In this document: in pieces, positions 8,749 through 17,831 of the stretch
How positions within the stretch are numbered: the stretch's first letter is position 1
Layout: each line of letters starts with the position of its first letter
Source: CAZCBX01 sp964497185
GTDB taxonomy: Bacteria; Bdellovibrionota_G; JALEGL01; JAGRMV01
Reading direction: 5' to 3'
Length of the DNA: 64,000 nt
Assembly (NCBI GenBank): GCA_964497185.1
Contig: CAZCBX010000002.1
Location: forward strand, 124,001 to 188,000
Made by a program: the position numbers and the translations under genes
The notes under the pieces: model-generated
Database searches by the model: none
Told to the model about the DNA's origin: nothing
The model's input: only the letters and a program-made list of their open reading frames with translations

Positions 8749-9778
8749 TCGATTCATTCATTTTATTTTCTGCGGCGTATTTCTAACACTCGCTTCCTGT
8801 ACATCCCCGGCCAATGAGTCGATGCCCGTGGTTCATCGCATCAAGGGTGAGACCATGGGTACAACCTATCAAGTGCAGGTGTATGCGGACAAAAATCTGG
8901 CCACAGAACCATTGAAGACCATCATCGACCAGCGTCTCCAGGCTGTCAATCAGGCCATGTCGACTTACATGCCAACATCTGAAATTTCAACATGGAATCA
9001 GCAGCATTCCACACAACCGCAAAAAATATCCGATGGTTTTGCGTATGTCACGGGATATGCGCTAGAGCTGGCCGAGCAAACTCAAGGAGCGTATGATCCA
9101 ACCATTGGTCCTTTAACGCAATTGTGGGGCTTTGGGCCCGATGGCCAGCGCAAAATTCCCACGCAAGCGCAGATTGATAAGCGAAAAGAATATGTCGGTT
9201 ATGCATTGGTTGAGCTAAAGCAGAAGAAAGATGGCTGGTGGCTACAAAAAAAACACCCCAACGTTCAATTGGATCTTTCATCGGTTGCCAAAGGCTATGG
9301 GGTGGACGTCATTTCAGACCTGTTAATGGCACAACACTTATCCAATCATTTTGTCGAAATCGGGGGCGAAATTCGAACCCATGGGGGCAAGGGTAAAAAA
9401 CCATGGATCATTGGCATAGAAAGCCCCGATCCAACTTCCACCAGAACACTAAATGTAATGAAAACACACGATGCGAGTCTGGCCACATCTGGAAACTATC
9501 GGAATTTTTTTCTTGAGGATGGTCAACGGTATGGCCACACGTTTGATCCCGCCACAGGTCGTCCTGCGCAGCATCGTCTTTTATCCGCCAGTGTTTTGGA
9601 AATAGAATGCATGAAGGCCGATGCGCTGGCCACCGCTCTGATGGTGATGGGGCCTGAGCGTGCCATGGCTTTTGCTAAAGAGCGCGGCCTGACAGCGCAG
9701 CTTGTGCTGGCACCGTTAGAGGCCAATGCCCCTTTGATCATCAAGCAAACTCAAAGTTGGAAGCAAAGGGTTGAGTAG
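8741..9778 (+). CDS. apbE: FAD:protein FMN transferase (lipoprotein) ApbE
   Basis: Flavin transferase that attaches FMN to the threonines of NqrB and NqrC on the outer side of the membrane. The GTG at 8741, overlapping the nqrF stop, gives a short signal peptide ending in a lipobox-like LASC. A more upstream GTG at 8714 is possible but less convincing. Family marks include KGETMGTTYQV, the SSVAKGYGVD block, FVEIGGEIRTHG and the HTFDPATGRPA segment near the C terminus. Its position inside the nqr operon fits a dedicated maturation role. Confidence 0.93.
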   Translation: MVDRFIHFIFCGVFLTLASCTSPANESMPVVHRIKGETMGTTYQVQVYADKNLATEPLKTIIDQRLQAVNQAMSTYMPTSEISTWNQQHSTQPQKISDGFAYVTGYALELAEQTQGAYDPTIGPLTQLWGFGPDGQRKIPTQAQIDKRKEYVGYALVELKQKKDGWWLQKKHPNVQLDLSSVAKGYGVDVISDLLMAQHLSNHFVEIGGEIRTHGGKGKKPWIIGIESPDPTSTRTLNVMKTHDASLATSGNYRNFFLEDGQRYGHTFDPATGRPAQHRLLSASVLEIECMKADALATALMVMGPERAMAFAKERGLTAQLVLAPLEANAPLIIKQTQSWKQRVE

Positions 9779-10006
9779 ATGCAGTATTTTTGGATTAGTT
9801 TGCTGGTGATGGTGGCTGTGCTTGGTTTGATGGCTGTAGGCGTATTGTTGGGTCGGCGACCCATCGAAGGTTCTTGCGGTGGTTTGGGGCGTTTGATGGG
9901 CCAAGATTGCGAATTCTGTGACAAAGAAGAAGAGTGCAAGCATCGCAAAGGCCAAAAAACTGCATCCAAAAAATTGCCCACCTATTCAGACGGATCTGAA
10001 CAGTAA
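9779..10006 (+). CDS. nqrM: Na+-NQR maturation protein NqrM
   Basis: A 75-residue protein of the former DUF539 family needed for assembly of the NQR complex, probably for delivery of iron to the NqrD/NqrE site. It has one N-terminal membrane helix (residues about 5-25), then the cysteine-rich block GSCGGLG, DCEFC and EEEC, and a short basic tail. It starts immediately after the apbE stop. A weak AT-only stem-loop (AGTAAA/TTTACT) at the stop codon may end the operon. Confidence 0.93.
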   Translation: MQYFWISLLVMVAVLGLMAVGVLLGRRPIEGSCGGLGRLMGQDCEFCDKEEECKHRKGQKTASKKLPTYSDGSEQ

Positions 10007-10029
10007 AGTTTTTTACTTTTGATCATCCA

Positions 10030-11292
10030 TTAAGGAAAAATGCCGCGTTCTTGATACGCCAAGCTGATGCGTTTAAGCGCAACAATGTATGCAGCCGTGC
10101 GAAGGTCGGTTTTCATGTCTTTGGCAATGGTCCATGTTTGAGCAAACGCTTGATCCATGATGATTTTTAGCTTGCGATCGACTTCTTCCAAAGGCCACTG
10201 AGAGCTGGTTTTGTTTTGAGCCCATTCAAAATAACTCACGGTTACACCACCGGCATTGGCCAATAGATCTGGGATGATGGTGATACCACGATCCAATAAG
10301 ATCTTTTCAGCTTCGCTTGTGGTTGGACCATTGGCACCTTCGGCAATGACTTTGGCTTGAATTTTAGAGGCATTGCTTTGGTTGATCTGTCCCTCAAGTG
10401 CTGCTGGAATCATGATATCCGTCGGGATGGCAAAAAACTCTTCGGGTTCGATGCTTTCTGCTTTTTTATAGTTAGACATCGGATTGCCTTCCAATAAAAA
10501 AGTTTTCAGCGTTTGGGTATCGATGCCATCGGCATTAAAAATAGTCCCTGTATGATCCTGAGCAGCGATCATGGTTGCGCCCAAACTTTCAAGAATGTTG
10601 GCCGCATGAAAGCCCACGTTACCAAAACCTTGAACGGTAAAAGTACACTTGGATAAATCCACACTTTCTTTATCGGCCCATTGCTGCAAAGTGAAAACCA
10701 CACCTTGACCGGTTGCTTTATCACGGCCCAAACTCCCACCGACGGTGAGGGTTTTTCCTGTTACAACATGTCGCTGTGCATTGCGTGTGGTTGTGTTCTG
10801 TGCGTTCATGAAGGTGTCCATGATGACGGCCATGATTTGACCATTGGTGCCTGCGTCGGGTGCTGGAATGTCATATTCAGGACCAATATTGCCGCCTAGG
10901 GCGTGCGTAAAACGTCGCGTCATTCGCATCAGTTCGCCACTGGAAAGCTCTGAAGGATCCACCGTGACGCCCCCTTTGGCTCCGCCAAAAGGTACGCCGA
11001 CCAGGGCACATTTGAAGGTCATCCACACGGCCAATGCTTTAACTTCATCATGATTCACCTGTGGATGAAAGCGAATGCCGCCTTTGTAGGGGCCCAAAAT
11101 GCTGTTGTGCTGGATGCGATAGCCACGAAATAGTTTGAGTTCATGGTTGTCCATGCGAACTGGAAAATTAATGGAGATTTCATTTTTGGGTTCGGACAAT
11201 ATGGTGCGCACGTCGCGGTCAAGATCAAAAAAATCAGCCGCACGATTCCATTGTTGGAGGGCCTGTTTGTAGAGTGAGAATTTTTCGCTCAT
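10030..11292 (-). CDS. glutamate dehydrogenase (Glu/Leu/Phe/Val dehydrogenase family)
   Basis: Catalyses reversible oxidative deamination of glutamate to 2-oxoglutarate. The 420-residue length is that of the short hexameric enzymes. The substrate-site block GPYKGGIRFHP, the catalytic-lysine segment VPFGGAKGG and the nucleotide-binding FTVQGFGNVG are all visible. Cofactor preference cannot be read with confidence. The gene is convergent with nqrM and divergent from pyrE, with about 170 bases between the two divergent starts. Confidence 0.93.
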   Translation of the reverse strand: MSEKFSLYKQALQQWNRAADFFDLDRDVRTILSEPKNEISINFPVRMDNHELKLFRGYRIQHNSILGPYKGGIRFHPQVNHDEVKALAVWMTFKCALVGVPFGGAKGGVTVDPSELSSGELMRMTRRFTHALGGNIGPEYDIPAPDAGTNGQIMAVIMDTFMNAQNTTTRNAQRHVVTGKTLTVGGSLGRDKATGQGVVFTLQQWADKESVDLSKCTFTVQGFGNVGFHAANILESLGATMIAAQDHTGTIFNADGIDTQTLKTFLLEGNPMSNYKKAESIEPEEFFAIPTDIMIPAALEGQINQSNASKIQAKVIAEGANGPTTSEAEKILLDRGITIIPDLLANAGGVTVSYFEWAQNKTSSQWPLEEVDRKLKIIMDQAFAQTWTIAKDMKTDLRTAAYIVALKRISLAYQERGIFP

Positions 11293-11430
11293 GGTCGTTT
11301 TGACGTCCTTTTCTTCCTTGGGTGAATGTCGATGGTTGATATATCTTATTTCACACCGTATGAAAATGATTTGCGCAGCTTTTTCTCTGCAAGCATAATA
11401 AATTTAATTGTAAAATCAAGGGTTTGAAGT

Positions 11431-11459
11431 TTGACTTTTATCTAGTCAATGGGCATACC
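11431..11459 (+). promoter_or_regulatory. candidate promoter and small palindrome before pyrE
   Basis: TTGACT at 11431-11436, a 17-base spacer and a weak CATACC at 11454-11459. The -35 is the left arm of a palindrome, TTGACT-N7-AGTCAA (11431-11449). The start codon lies only seven bases beyond the -10, so the transcript would have almost no leader. Confidence 0.4.
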
Positions 11460-11466
11460 TTAAACC

Positions 11467-12072
11467 ATGTCTTCTTTGTACGCCATGCTGATCGAAACCC
11501 AAGCAGTGATGTTTCGTCTCAATCCACCTTTTACATTTTCCTCGGGCCTGGCATCGCCTATCTATTGTGACAATCGAATGCTGATATCAAAACCCGAAAC
11601 CCGCAACGCGATCCTTGATGCCTTTTGCCAAAACGCGCCCAAGGACGCAAAGCAAATTGCAGGGGTTGCCACCGCAGGCATTGCATGGGCAGCGTGGTTG
11701 GCACAGCGACTGAATCTGCCTTTTGTGTATGTACGCCCTGAACCCAAGAAACATGGTGCCAAAAAACAAATTGAAGGGGCAGTAACCCAAACGCCAACGT
11801 GGGTCATTGAAGATTTAATCAGCACTGGAAACTCAAGTCTTCAAGCGTGTGCTGCTTTAAGAGACCAGGGCGTTGAAGTGCACAGCATGTCGGCCATTTT
11901 TACATATGGATTTGCTACTGCAACCGACCATTTTGAGCAAGCTTCCTTGAATGTGCAAACCCTCATGAATTTACAAGACTTACTTCCTGTAGCGGTGGCC
12001 AAAGAAACCATCGATCAAACGCAGGCACAGGCCATTCTTCAATGGCAACAAAACCCGTCGGCTTGGCCTTAA
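11467..12072 (+). CDS. pyrE: orotate phosphoribosyltransferase
   Basis: Converts orotate and PRPP to orotidine monophosphate in pyrimidine synthesis. The family signature is visible as FTFSSGLASPIYCDNR near the N terminus, VRPEPKKHG in the middle and the PRPP loop TWVIEDLISTGNSS near residue 110. Length of 201 residues is normal. There is no evident Shine-Dalgarno sequence ahead of the ATG. It is monocistronic and convergent with the kinase gene. Confidence 0.92.
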   Translation: MSSLYAMLIETQAVMFRLNPPFTFSSGLASPIYCDNRMLISKPETRNAILDAFCQNAPKDAKQIAGVATAGIAWAAWLAQRLNLPFVYVRPEPKKHGAKKQIEGAVTQTPTWVIEDLISTGNSSLQACAALRDQGVEVHSMSAIFTYGFATATDHFEQASLNVQTLMNLQDLLPVAVAKETIDQTQAQAILQWQQNPSAWP

Positions 12073-12091
12073 AAAAACTTTGCAGCCTCAC

Positions 12092-14788
12092 TTAGTCTTT
12101 TGACTTTTCTGATCGAAACCAGCCGATGTGCTGCGCGGTTGACGGACCAATTTGTGCTTTGCTCAGCTGATCCAACAAATAGGATTGAGTGGGGGATTGG
12201 GGAATCATAAGTGTCATGATTTCTCCAAATTTTTGTGGATGCAGTGGTTTTTTTTCAGGCTCGGCGTACCCCTCTGGAAATTTCGGATAACCTTTGCTGT
12301 TGGTCAAGATGGGCGCGTTCATCAGGCGCAACATCTGATGCGCAATCATTACTTGCGCTTCTTGCAGCGTTTGATTGGTTGGTAAGTAAACAATGTGTTG
12401 ATGAAAAGGGCTGCGACCGCCGTATTGAAAAGGATACCGTTGGCGAATACCATCTTGCTGTGGATACAAGTGGATGTGCAGCCGTCCAATGTGATCGGCG
12501 GGAAGCGAAAGATCTATTTTATGAGCATCGACCACTGCTTCAAAAACCCTGTGAGGATCCAAAAGGCTATCGTCCGCAGGCAGAGGATCGCTGGTGGCTA
12601 CTTTTTTTACTTGAAATGCCATGGGCAAAGGTTCGTTGGTTAATCGTTTGTGTTCTGCTTGTAAAAAGTTTTGTGCGGGGGCAACCAAATTTCTTTCCAC
12701 CCAGGCTGAGTCAACCGTTCGCACCGTTTGCCCAAACATCCGTTTGTCTTTTTGCTCGTTGGTCACCCAGACCTCAATGGTTTCAATCGCCGCGCCGCCG
12801 CCCCACATGTTTTGAACCCATTTTTGTTTGGATAAAGTCCATCCACCAATCCCCAGCACGGTCACCACCAAGATGACAAGGGCTACTTTTTGCAAAATCG
12901 CATGGGGAATTTCAATGCGTAGCGTGTTTTCTTTGTAATCCAGCGCGTTGATCGGTGCCACATGGCCAAATTGGGCATCGCGATTTTTACGCACGGGTTG
13001 TTTTTCAGAATCAAAAGGATGCTCTCCGGAAACAACAATTTCTTGGACTTCAGCACCTGGGCTGTTGACCAAATAATCGGGCGCGCTACCCGTTTCTTCA
13101 TGACCCTCATGATCCAAATCAAGAATGGTTTTTTCATTGGGTGCAATCAATTCAGGTTCTTGATCATCGTTAACAAAGACGGTGGGTTCAGGTTGATTGT
13201 ATGTTTCCGGCGCAATGGATATTTTTTTGGTGGAATGAGGACCATCACTGCTTTCGAGTTCAAGGTCCTCCAAAGAATCATCTGATTGAATGTCTTGATC
13301 CGAGGCGGCGGGTTTGGGTTCAATCCATGTTTTATCAGGATCGGGCCATGGCTCATCAAGCTCTAAGGCGTTGGGCTCTTCCATGACCAACTGTGGATTG
13401 GTATCGGGTTGCTCCTCATCTGCAATATCAATTTTTTTGGTAATTTTTTCTTGATTGGTGCGATCAAGCACGTCGTCATGATGATCAGGATTAAGGCTAT
13501 TGGAAACATCATCAAAGAGAGTCGTATCCACGTAGTCATCAATGGAGCTGGAAACCAGCACAGGTGCATCTTCAGGGGGTGCCGTGGTTTCTTCTACGAT
13601 GACAGGTTTTTCTAACACTTTTACAACTTTTTTCTTTTCAAGTGCCACCCGACCGATTTCTCCTTGGGACGGTTCATCGTCTTTGATAAACACTTTGGTG
13701 CGGTCGTATTCGTAATTTTTGGGAATGACTTCTGTTTTTTGAATCACTTGATCATCATGCAAATCAACCATGTCGTCCATGTTCAAAGAAGCGTCATGAT
13801 CGTTTTGAATGTATTGGGCGAGGCGGTCTTTGAGCAGTGCTTTTTCTTCGGCGATGGTGTCTTGCAATACAAAGCCGATGAGTTTGGCCATGTGGGCTGG
13901 CGTCACTTTGGCGACCTCTGGCATGTGCGCAACCAAATCGATGAAGCCTTTTAGGGATGCAGGACGATCGTTGGGATCTTTTGCCAAGCATTGCGCCACA
14001 AACTCTTTGAGTTCAGGATTGTTGTCAAAAAACGCGTGGTCAAAAGAGGGCACTTTGTTTTTAATTTGCTCTTGCAGGGTCACCACATTTTTGGCGTGAA
14101 AAGGGCGTTTGTAGGTAACAATCTCATAGAGCATGACGCCGAAGCTATAAATGTCCGAGCGATAATCAAAGCCTTTGAGCATAATATGCTCAGGGGCCAG
14201 ATAGTGCAGTTTTCCAAAAACGGTGTCTTTGTTCATCTGGTCATCGCGTTTGCTGGCGGTGGCAATGCCAAAATCAGAAAGTTTCACGTGACCATTGTAG
14301 CTCACCAACACGTTGTGGGGCGTTACATCGCAGTGAACAATGTCCATGGGCCGTCCGTCAATGTCGGTGGCTACATGGGCATAATTTAAGGCTTTGGCCA
14401 CTTGCTGGCATACATAAAGCAAATAATGGGTGGCAATGGCTTTTTTTTGTCTGCGCACTTCATCCAGAATATCAAACAGACTTTTGCCGTTGATCCACTC
14501 CATGCTTAGATAATAATCGGTGCCAACGTTGCCCAAATCCAACACCCGAACAATGTTGGGATGATCCAAGATGCTGGCCAGTTTGGCTTCACTGGTCAGG
14601 CATTGAATAAAATCTTCTTCACGGGCATATTTTGAAAGCAGTTGTTTGATGGCCACCATCGAGCCCTGGGGATTGTCTTGGGTAAAAAATTCTTGGACAA
14701 TGCCCAAATATACCTTGGCCGTACCGCCTTTGCCGATCTGGTCCAAAAGGTAAAAGGGACCATATGCTTTGGGTGAGAAGTTTTTCAT
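12092..14788 (-). CDS. membrane-anchored Ser/Thr protein kinase with large C-terminal domain
   Basis: N-terminal Hanks-type kinase domain (about residues 10-300) with the glycine loop GKGGTAKVY, the VAIK lysine, a DFG motif and YLAPEHI. The catalytic loop reads HCDVTPHN, so the usual Arg of HRD is Cys. A long acidic, low-complexity region (about 330-600) follows, then one membrane helix (about 634-652) and a C-terminal domain of roughly 245 residues that I do not recognise. The domain order puts the kinase in the cytoplasm and the C-terminal part outside. The frame is open 30 codons further upstream, but the ATG at 14788 gives the normal short lead into the kinase fold. No adjacent phosphatase or regulator gene. 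Confidence 0.88.
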   Translation of the reverse strand: MKNFSPKAYGPFYLLDQIGKGGTAKVYLGIVQEFFTQDNPQGSMVAIKQLLSKYAREEDFIQCLTSEAKLASILDHPNIVRVLDLGNVGTDYYLSMEWINGKSLFDILDEVRRQKKAIATHYLLYVCQQVAKALNYAHVATDIDGRPMDIVHCDVTPHNVLVSYNGHVKLSDFGIATASKRDDQMNKDTVFGKLHYLAPEHIMLKGFDYRSDIYSFGVMLYEIVTYKRPFHAKNVVTLQEQIKNKVPSFDHAFFDNNPELKEFVAQCLAKDPNDRPASLKGFIDLVAHMPEVAKVTPAHMAKLIGFVLQDTIAEEKALLKDRLAQYIQNDHDASLNMDDMVDLHDDQVIQKTEVIPKNYEYDRTKVFIKDDEPSQGEIGRVALEKKKVVKVLEKPVIVEETTAPPEDAPVLVSSSIDDYVDTTLFDDVSNSLNPDHHDDVLDRTNQEKITKKIDIADEEQPDTNPQLVMEEPNALELDEPWPDPDKTWIEPKPAASDQDIQSDDSLEDLELESSDGPHSTKKISIAPETYNQPEPTVFVNDDQEPELIAPNEKTILDLDHEGHEETGSAPDYLVNSPGAEVQEIVVSGEHPFDSEKQPVRKNRDAQFGHVAPINALDYKENTLRIEIPHAILQKVALVILVVTVLGIGGWTLSKQKWVQNMWGGGAAIETIEVWVTNEQKDKRMFGQTVRTVDSAWVERNLVAPAQNFLQAEHKRLTNEPLPMAFQVKKVATSDPLPADDSLLDPHRVFEAVVDAHKIDLSLPADHIGRLHIHLYPQQDGIRQRYPFQYGGRSPFHQHIVYLPTNQTLQEAQVMIAHQMLRLMNAPILTNSKGYPKFPEGYAEPEKKPLHPQKFGEIMTLMIPQSPTQSYLLDQLSKAQIGPSTAQHIGWFRSEKSKD

Positions 14789-15062
14789 AAATGCAATGAA
14801 AAGTAAGTCTAACAAATTGTATTTATTTCGAAATCTTTTTCTTTTTGTAAAAAAAGCACACAGCAAGTGGGCGCCCATGCCAAAAAAGTGAACAAGAAAA
14901 ATAATCCGTTAAGTTATCAATATTATAGCTTAAATTTGGCTATTTACGTACATGGGACTTCCAGGTACATATCAAAATCGACCATGCATTGAAAAGCTTG
15001 GCAATGACTTGTGATGTTTTTTGCTTCATAAGGTCCAAGCGCGAATGCGAGAACAGAGTAAA

Positions 15063-15650
15063 ATGACAAATAAACCCAATATCGGAGTGATGATTTCAGG
15101 GCAGGGGTCCAACCTGCAAGCCATCATGGATGCGGCTGCGCAAGGCTCTATTGATGCCAATGTCGCATTGGTGCTAAGCAATCGTCCCCAGGCGTATGGT
15201 TTAACGCGCGCCCAGAAGAAAAATATCCCTACGGTTTGCATTGATCACAAAGAATTTGCGAATCGACGCGATTTTGAAAAACAACTGATCCAAGCGATTC
15301 AAGCCCACCAAATCGATTTGATTTGCTTGGCTGGCTTTATGCGTTTGTTAAGTGGGTACTTTTTGGAAAACGTGGGCGCCAAGGTGATCAACATTCACCC
15401 TTCGTTGCTGCCTGCATACCCTGGTTTAAACGCCATTGAAAAAGCGCACAAGGATCAACCCTCATATACAGGCGTGACCGTTCATTGGGTGGATCAAGGA
15501 ATGGATACGGGGCAGGTGATCTTGCAACAAAAGCTGGCCATGACGCAAAATGAATCCTTGGAAGAGTTGACAGCCCGAATGCATGCGCTAGAACACCAGT
15601 TGTATGTACAGGCCATTGATAAAATCATCACCGAAGGCTTTATAAAGTGA
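15063..15650 (+). CDS. purN: phosphoribosylglycinamide formyltransferase
   Basis: Transfers a formyl group from 10-formyl-THF to GAR in purine synthesis. Visible marks are the N-terminal ISGQGSNLQAI phosphate loop, the catalytic region GFMRLLS...INIHPSLLPAYPG, and the VHWVDQGMDTGQVI block with the conserved Asp. The ATG at 15063 is preferred over one 42 bases earlier because it sets the usual N terminus. The stop overlaps the next gene by four bases (GTGA). Confidence 0.95.
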   Translation: MTNKPNIGVMISGQGSNLQAIMDAAAQGSIDANVALVLSNRPQAYGLTRAQKKNIPTVCIDHKEFANRRDFEKQLIQAIQAHQIDLICLAGFMRLLSGYFLENVGAKVINIHPSLLPAYPGLNAIEKAHKDQPSYTGVTVHWVDQGMDTGQVILQQKLAMTQNESLEELTARMHALEHQLYVQAIDKIITEGFIK

Positions 15651-17089
15651 AACGCGTATTTGTAGATGTATGTTTGATGGGCCGTAGCATTCCAGGCTTG
15701 ATGGCCGCGCGGCTGATGCAGCGAAAAGGCGCTCGGGTTGCCTTTTTGGACACCAAGTATAGCAAGGCGTTAAGCCCCTCCATGTGCGACTTTTTAAGTG
15801 GGTGCTTGGTCAAACCCATGCTTCAACGTTTGGGCTTTCATCCCGCAGAGATGCAAAAAGTATTTCGTTTGGATGTGCCCACACAAGTCATCGCACCCAA
15901 TCAACGCATCAATTATTACCGAGACGCCCAAAAATTAACCAAAGAGCTTCAGCGTGAAACCTCAGACACGACCATGGCACGGTTTTTCGAGCAGCCTTTG
16001 GCGCAAGACTATGACCGGATTAGCCAGCTCTTTGCCCGTACCATTCGATTTGATGGCAAAAAGAAATGGTACAAAAAATCGGCGTCACCCAGCAAAGACC
16101 CCAAAAATGCACCCCAGGACATTTCTTCACTGCTGGATCATTACGGCTTATCGACCCAATACGCCAACTGGTTTCGATCTTTGGAATTGGCTTATGGTTA
16201 TGCGCTTTCTCCACAAGTGAGCCCCTGCGTATTTAGTCACTATGCGCATTTGGTTCAAAAATATGGTTATTATGCCTTGATGGGCATTCATGGCCTCGAA
16301 CAAGTGCTGATTTCGCAGTTAAAAGAAAAAGGCGCGCTGTTTTTAGAATACAGTCAAATCGATAAAGTTCACCGGTCGGGCAACAAAGTACAATGGATCC
16401 GCACGGACCAAGAGCAGTATCCTGAAATTGGCATGGACCAATGGGTGATCAATGGCAATCCACGCGCCATCATTCAGGCGTTGCCAGAAGATTCCAAAAT
16501 GACCAGCTTGGCGCACATGCCCAAGCATTTAGAGCGTTTGGGCAAACGCATGTATTTTTTATTTAAAATTCACAAATCTCTTTTGCCCTATGGCATTCGC
16601 ACGCAAGGCATTGTGTTTCCGCATGCCATTGAGTCCAACATCGCTGAAAAGCGAACCATTCCCAGAGTGATTCGTTACTTGCTGCATTTACCCAATCAAA
16701 AAGCGTACGATTATCAGTCATACCTTGAAAAACTGGAAGACGAATATGCGCTTCTTGCCATCACGTATTGCATCCAAGATAAGAAAATTCTACCCATGGA
16801 TCAAATCAAACAAGAAATCTTGGACTGTCTTCAAACGTTGATTCCGTTTGCAACCAATAAAAATCTATTTTTAATCGACTCGTATGTGCCATCGCTTCAA
16901 GGACAACCAGGCGACTACCGTGAGGGATACCTATACAAGCTTCATTCTCAGACGCAGTCACCTGAAAAAGGCATGGATATGGCCACTGATTTTAAAAATG
17001 CATGGCGCACCGGTGAGATGAATTATCCCAGCTTGGGCTTGGATGGCATGATTTTGGCTGGTGACGAGCTGACCCAAAAACTTCGTTGA
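15647..17089 (+). CDS. FAD-dependent oxidoreductase-like protein, possibly degenerate
   Basis: A 480-residue protein coupled to purN by a four-base overlap with a GTG start. The N terminus (CLMGRSIPGLMAARLMQRKG) and the C terminus (LGLDGMILAGDEL) look like the two ends of the FAD-binding fold of phytoene desaturase and amine-oxidase flavoproteins. The central LEQVLISQLKEKGA and WVINGNPRAII segments fit the same fold. The usual GxGxxG dinucleotide loop is replaced by GRSIPG, so flavin binding is doubtful. No substrate can be proposed. Confidence 0.6.
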   Translation: MKRVFVDVCLMGRSIPGLMAARLMQRKGARVAFLDTKYSKALSPSMCDFLSGCLVKPMLQRLGFHPAEMQKVFRLDVPTQVIAPNQRINYYRDAQKLTKELQRETSDTTMARFFEQPLAQDYDRISQLFARTIRFDGKKKWYKKSASPSKDPKNAPQDISSLLDHYGLSTQYANWFRSLELAYGYALSPQVSPCVFSHYAHLVQKYGYYALMGIHGLEQVLISQLKEKGALFLEYSQIDKVHRSGNKVQWIRTDQEQYPEIGMDQWVINGNPRAIIQALPEDSKMTSLAHMPKHLERLGKRMYFLFKIHKSLLPYGIRTQGIVFPHAIESNIAEKRTIPRVIRYLLHLPNQKAYDYQSYLEKLEDEYALLAITYCIQDKKILPMDQIKQEILDCLQTLIPFATNKNLFLIDSYVPSLQGQPGDYREGYLYKLHSQTQSPEKGMDMATDFKNAWRTGEMNYPSLGLDGMILAGDELTQKLR

Positions 17090-17118
17090 TCCAATAAATT
17101 GGCATCCTTATTGCTTCA

Positions 17119-17826
17119 ATGGGATGCATGAAAAACATCAAACTCACCGATGGACCCCGCGAGCGTTGTTTGTCTCAGGGCGTGAGCGCTTTGGCAGACC
17201 ACGAATTGCTCATGTTGCTACTGGGCAGTGGATATGCCCAAGCCGATGTACGCAGCATCGCACTCAAAATCACTCAATCGACGCAGTGGAAGTCAGAATT
17301 GGCCACGTTTAATCAACCATTTCTTTTAAACCAGCCCGGAATTGGTCCAGCCAAAGTGTGTACGCTTTTGGCGGCTGCTGAATTGGGAAGACGTTTGTAT
17401 GCTTGCGAGCAAAGCAAACGTACAACTTTAAAAGTGACATGTGCCGTGGATGTTTTTCAATGGATTCGTCCACGCGTGATTGGTTTGGCGCAAGAAGTGT
17501 GTTGGCTTTTGCTGCTTACGCCTCAGAATAAAATTTTAGATTGCAGCATCATTGCTCAAGGCAATGAAATGCAAGCAGTGGTGGATATCAAGAAAATTTT
17601 ACGCCAGGTATTAACTGCCAACACCCGACGTTTTATCATGGTTCACAATCATCCCAGCGGGGATGCAGTGGCAAGCACGCAAGATATCGCGTGGACCCGC
17701 AAATTATTAAACGCGTGTGCGTTGATGGACTTGCAGTGTTTGGATCATATTGTTGTCACGGCAAAGCAGTATCACAGCATCAAAGAGCAGCAGCCTTGTT
17801 TGTGGTCGATCGACATGGCAAATTGA
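17119..17826 (+). CDS. radC: RadC-family JAB-domain protein
   Basis: JAMM/MPN-fold protein of the RadC (UPF0758) family, historically linked to DNA repair but of unproved function. The N-terminal part has the PRERCLSQGVSAL and HELLMLLLGSG blocks and a helix-hairpin-helix (NQPGIGPAKVCTLLAA). The C-terminal JAB domain keeps the metal-binding signature VHNHPSGDAVAS. A second ATG three codons in is an equally plausible start. It is convergent with the rel/spoT gene with only five bases between stops. Confidence 0.9.
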   Translation: MGCMKNIKLTDGPRERCLSQGVSALADHELLMLLLGSGYAQADVRSIALKITQSTQWKSELATFNQPFLLNQPGIGPAKVCTLLAAAELGRRLYACEQSKRTTLKVTCAVDVFQWIRPRVIGLAQEVCWLLLLTPQNKILDCSIIAQGNEMQAVVDIKKILRQVLTANTRRFIMVHNHPSGDAVASTQDIAWTRKLLNACALMDLQCLDHIVVTAKQYHSIKEQQPCLWSIDMAN

Positions 17827-17831
17827 GATAA

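Noticed and set aside
10001..10020. Strong terminator after nqrM
   Set aside because: AGTAAA/TTTACT is AT-only and six bases long; mentioned under nqrM but not listed as a feature.
12235..12876. 213-residue plus-strand frame
   Set aside because: Lies fully antisense to the kinase gene with Cys/Trp/Arg-rich, non-protein-like composition.
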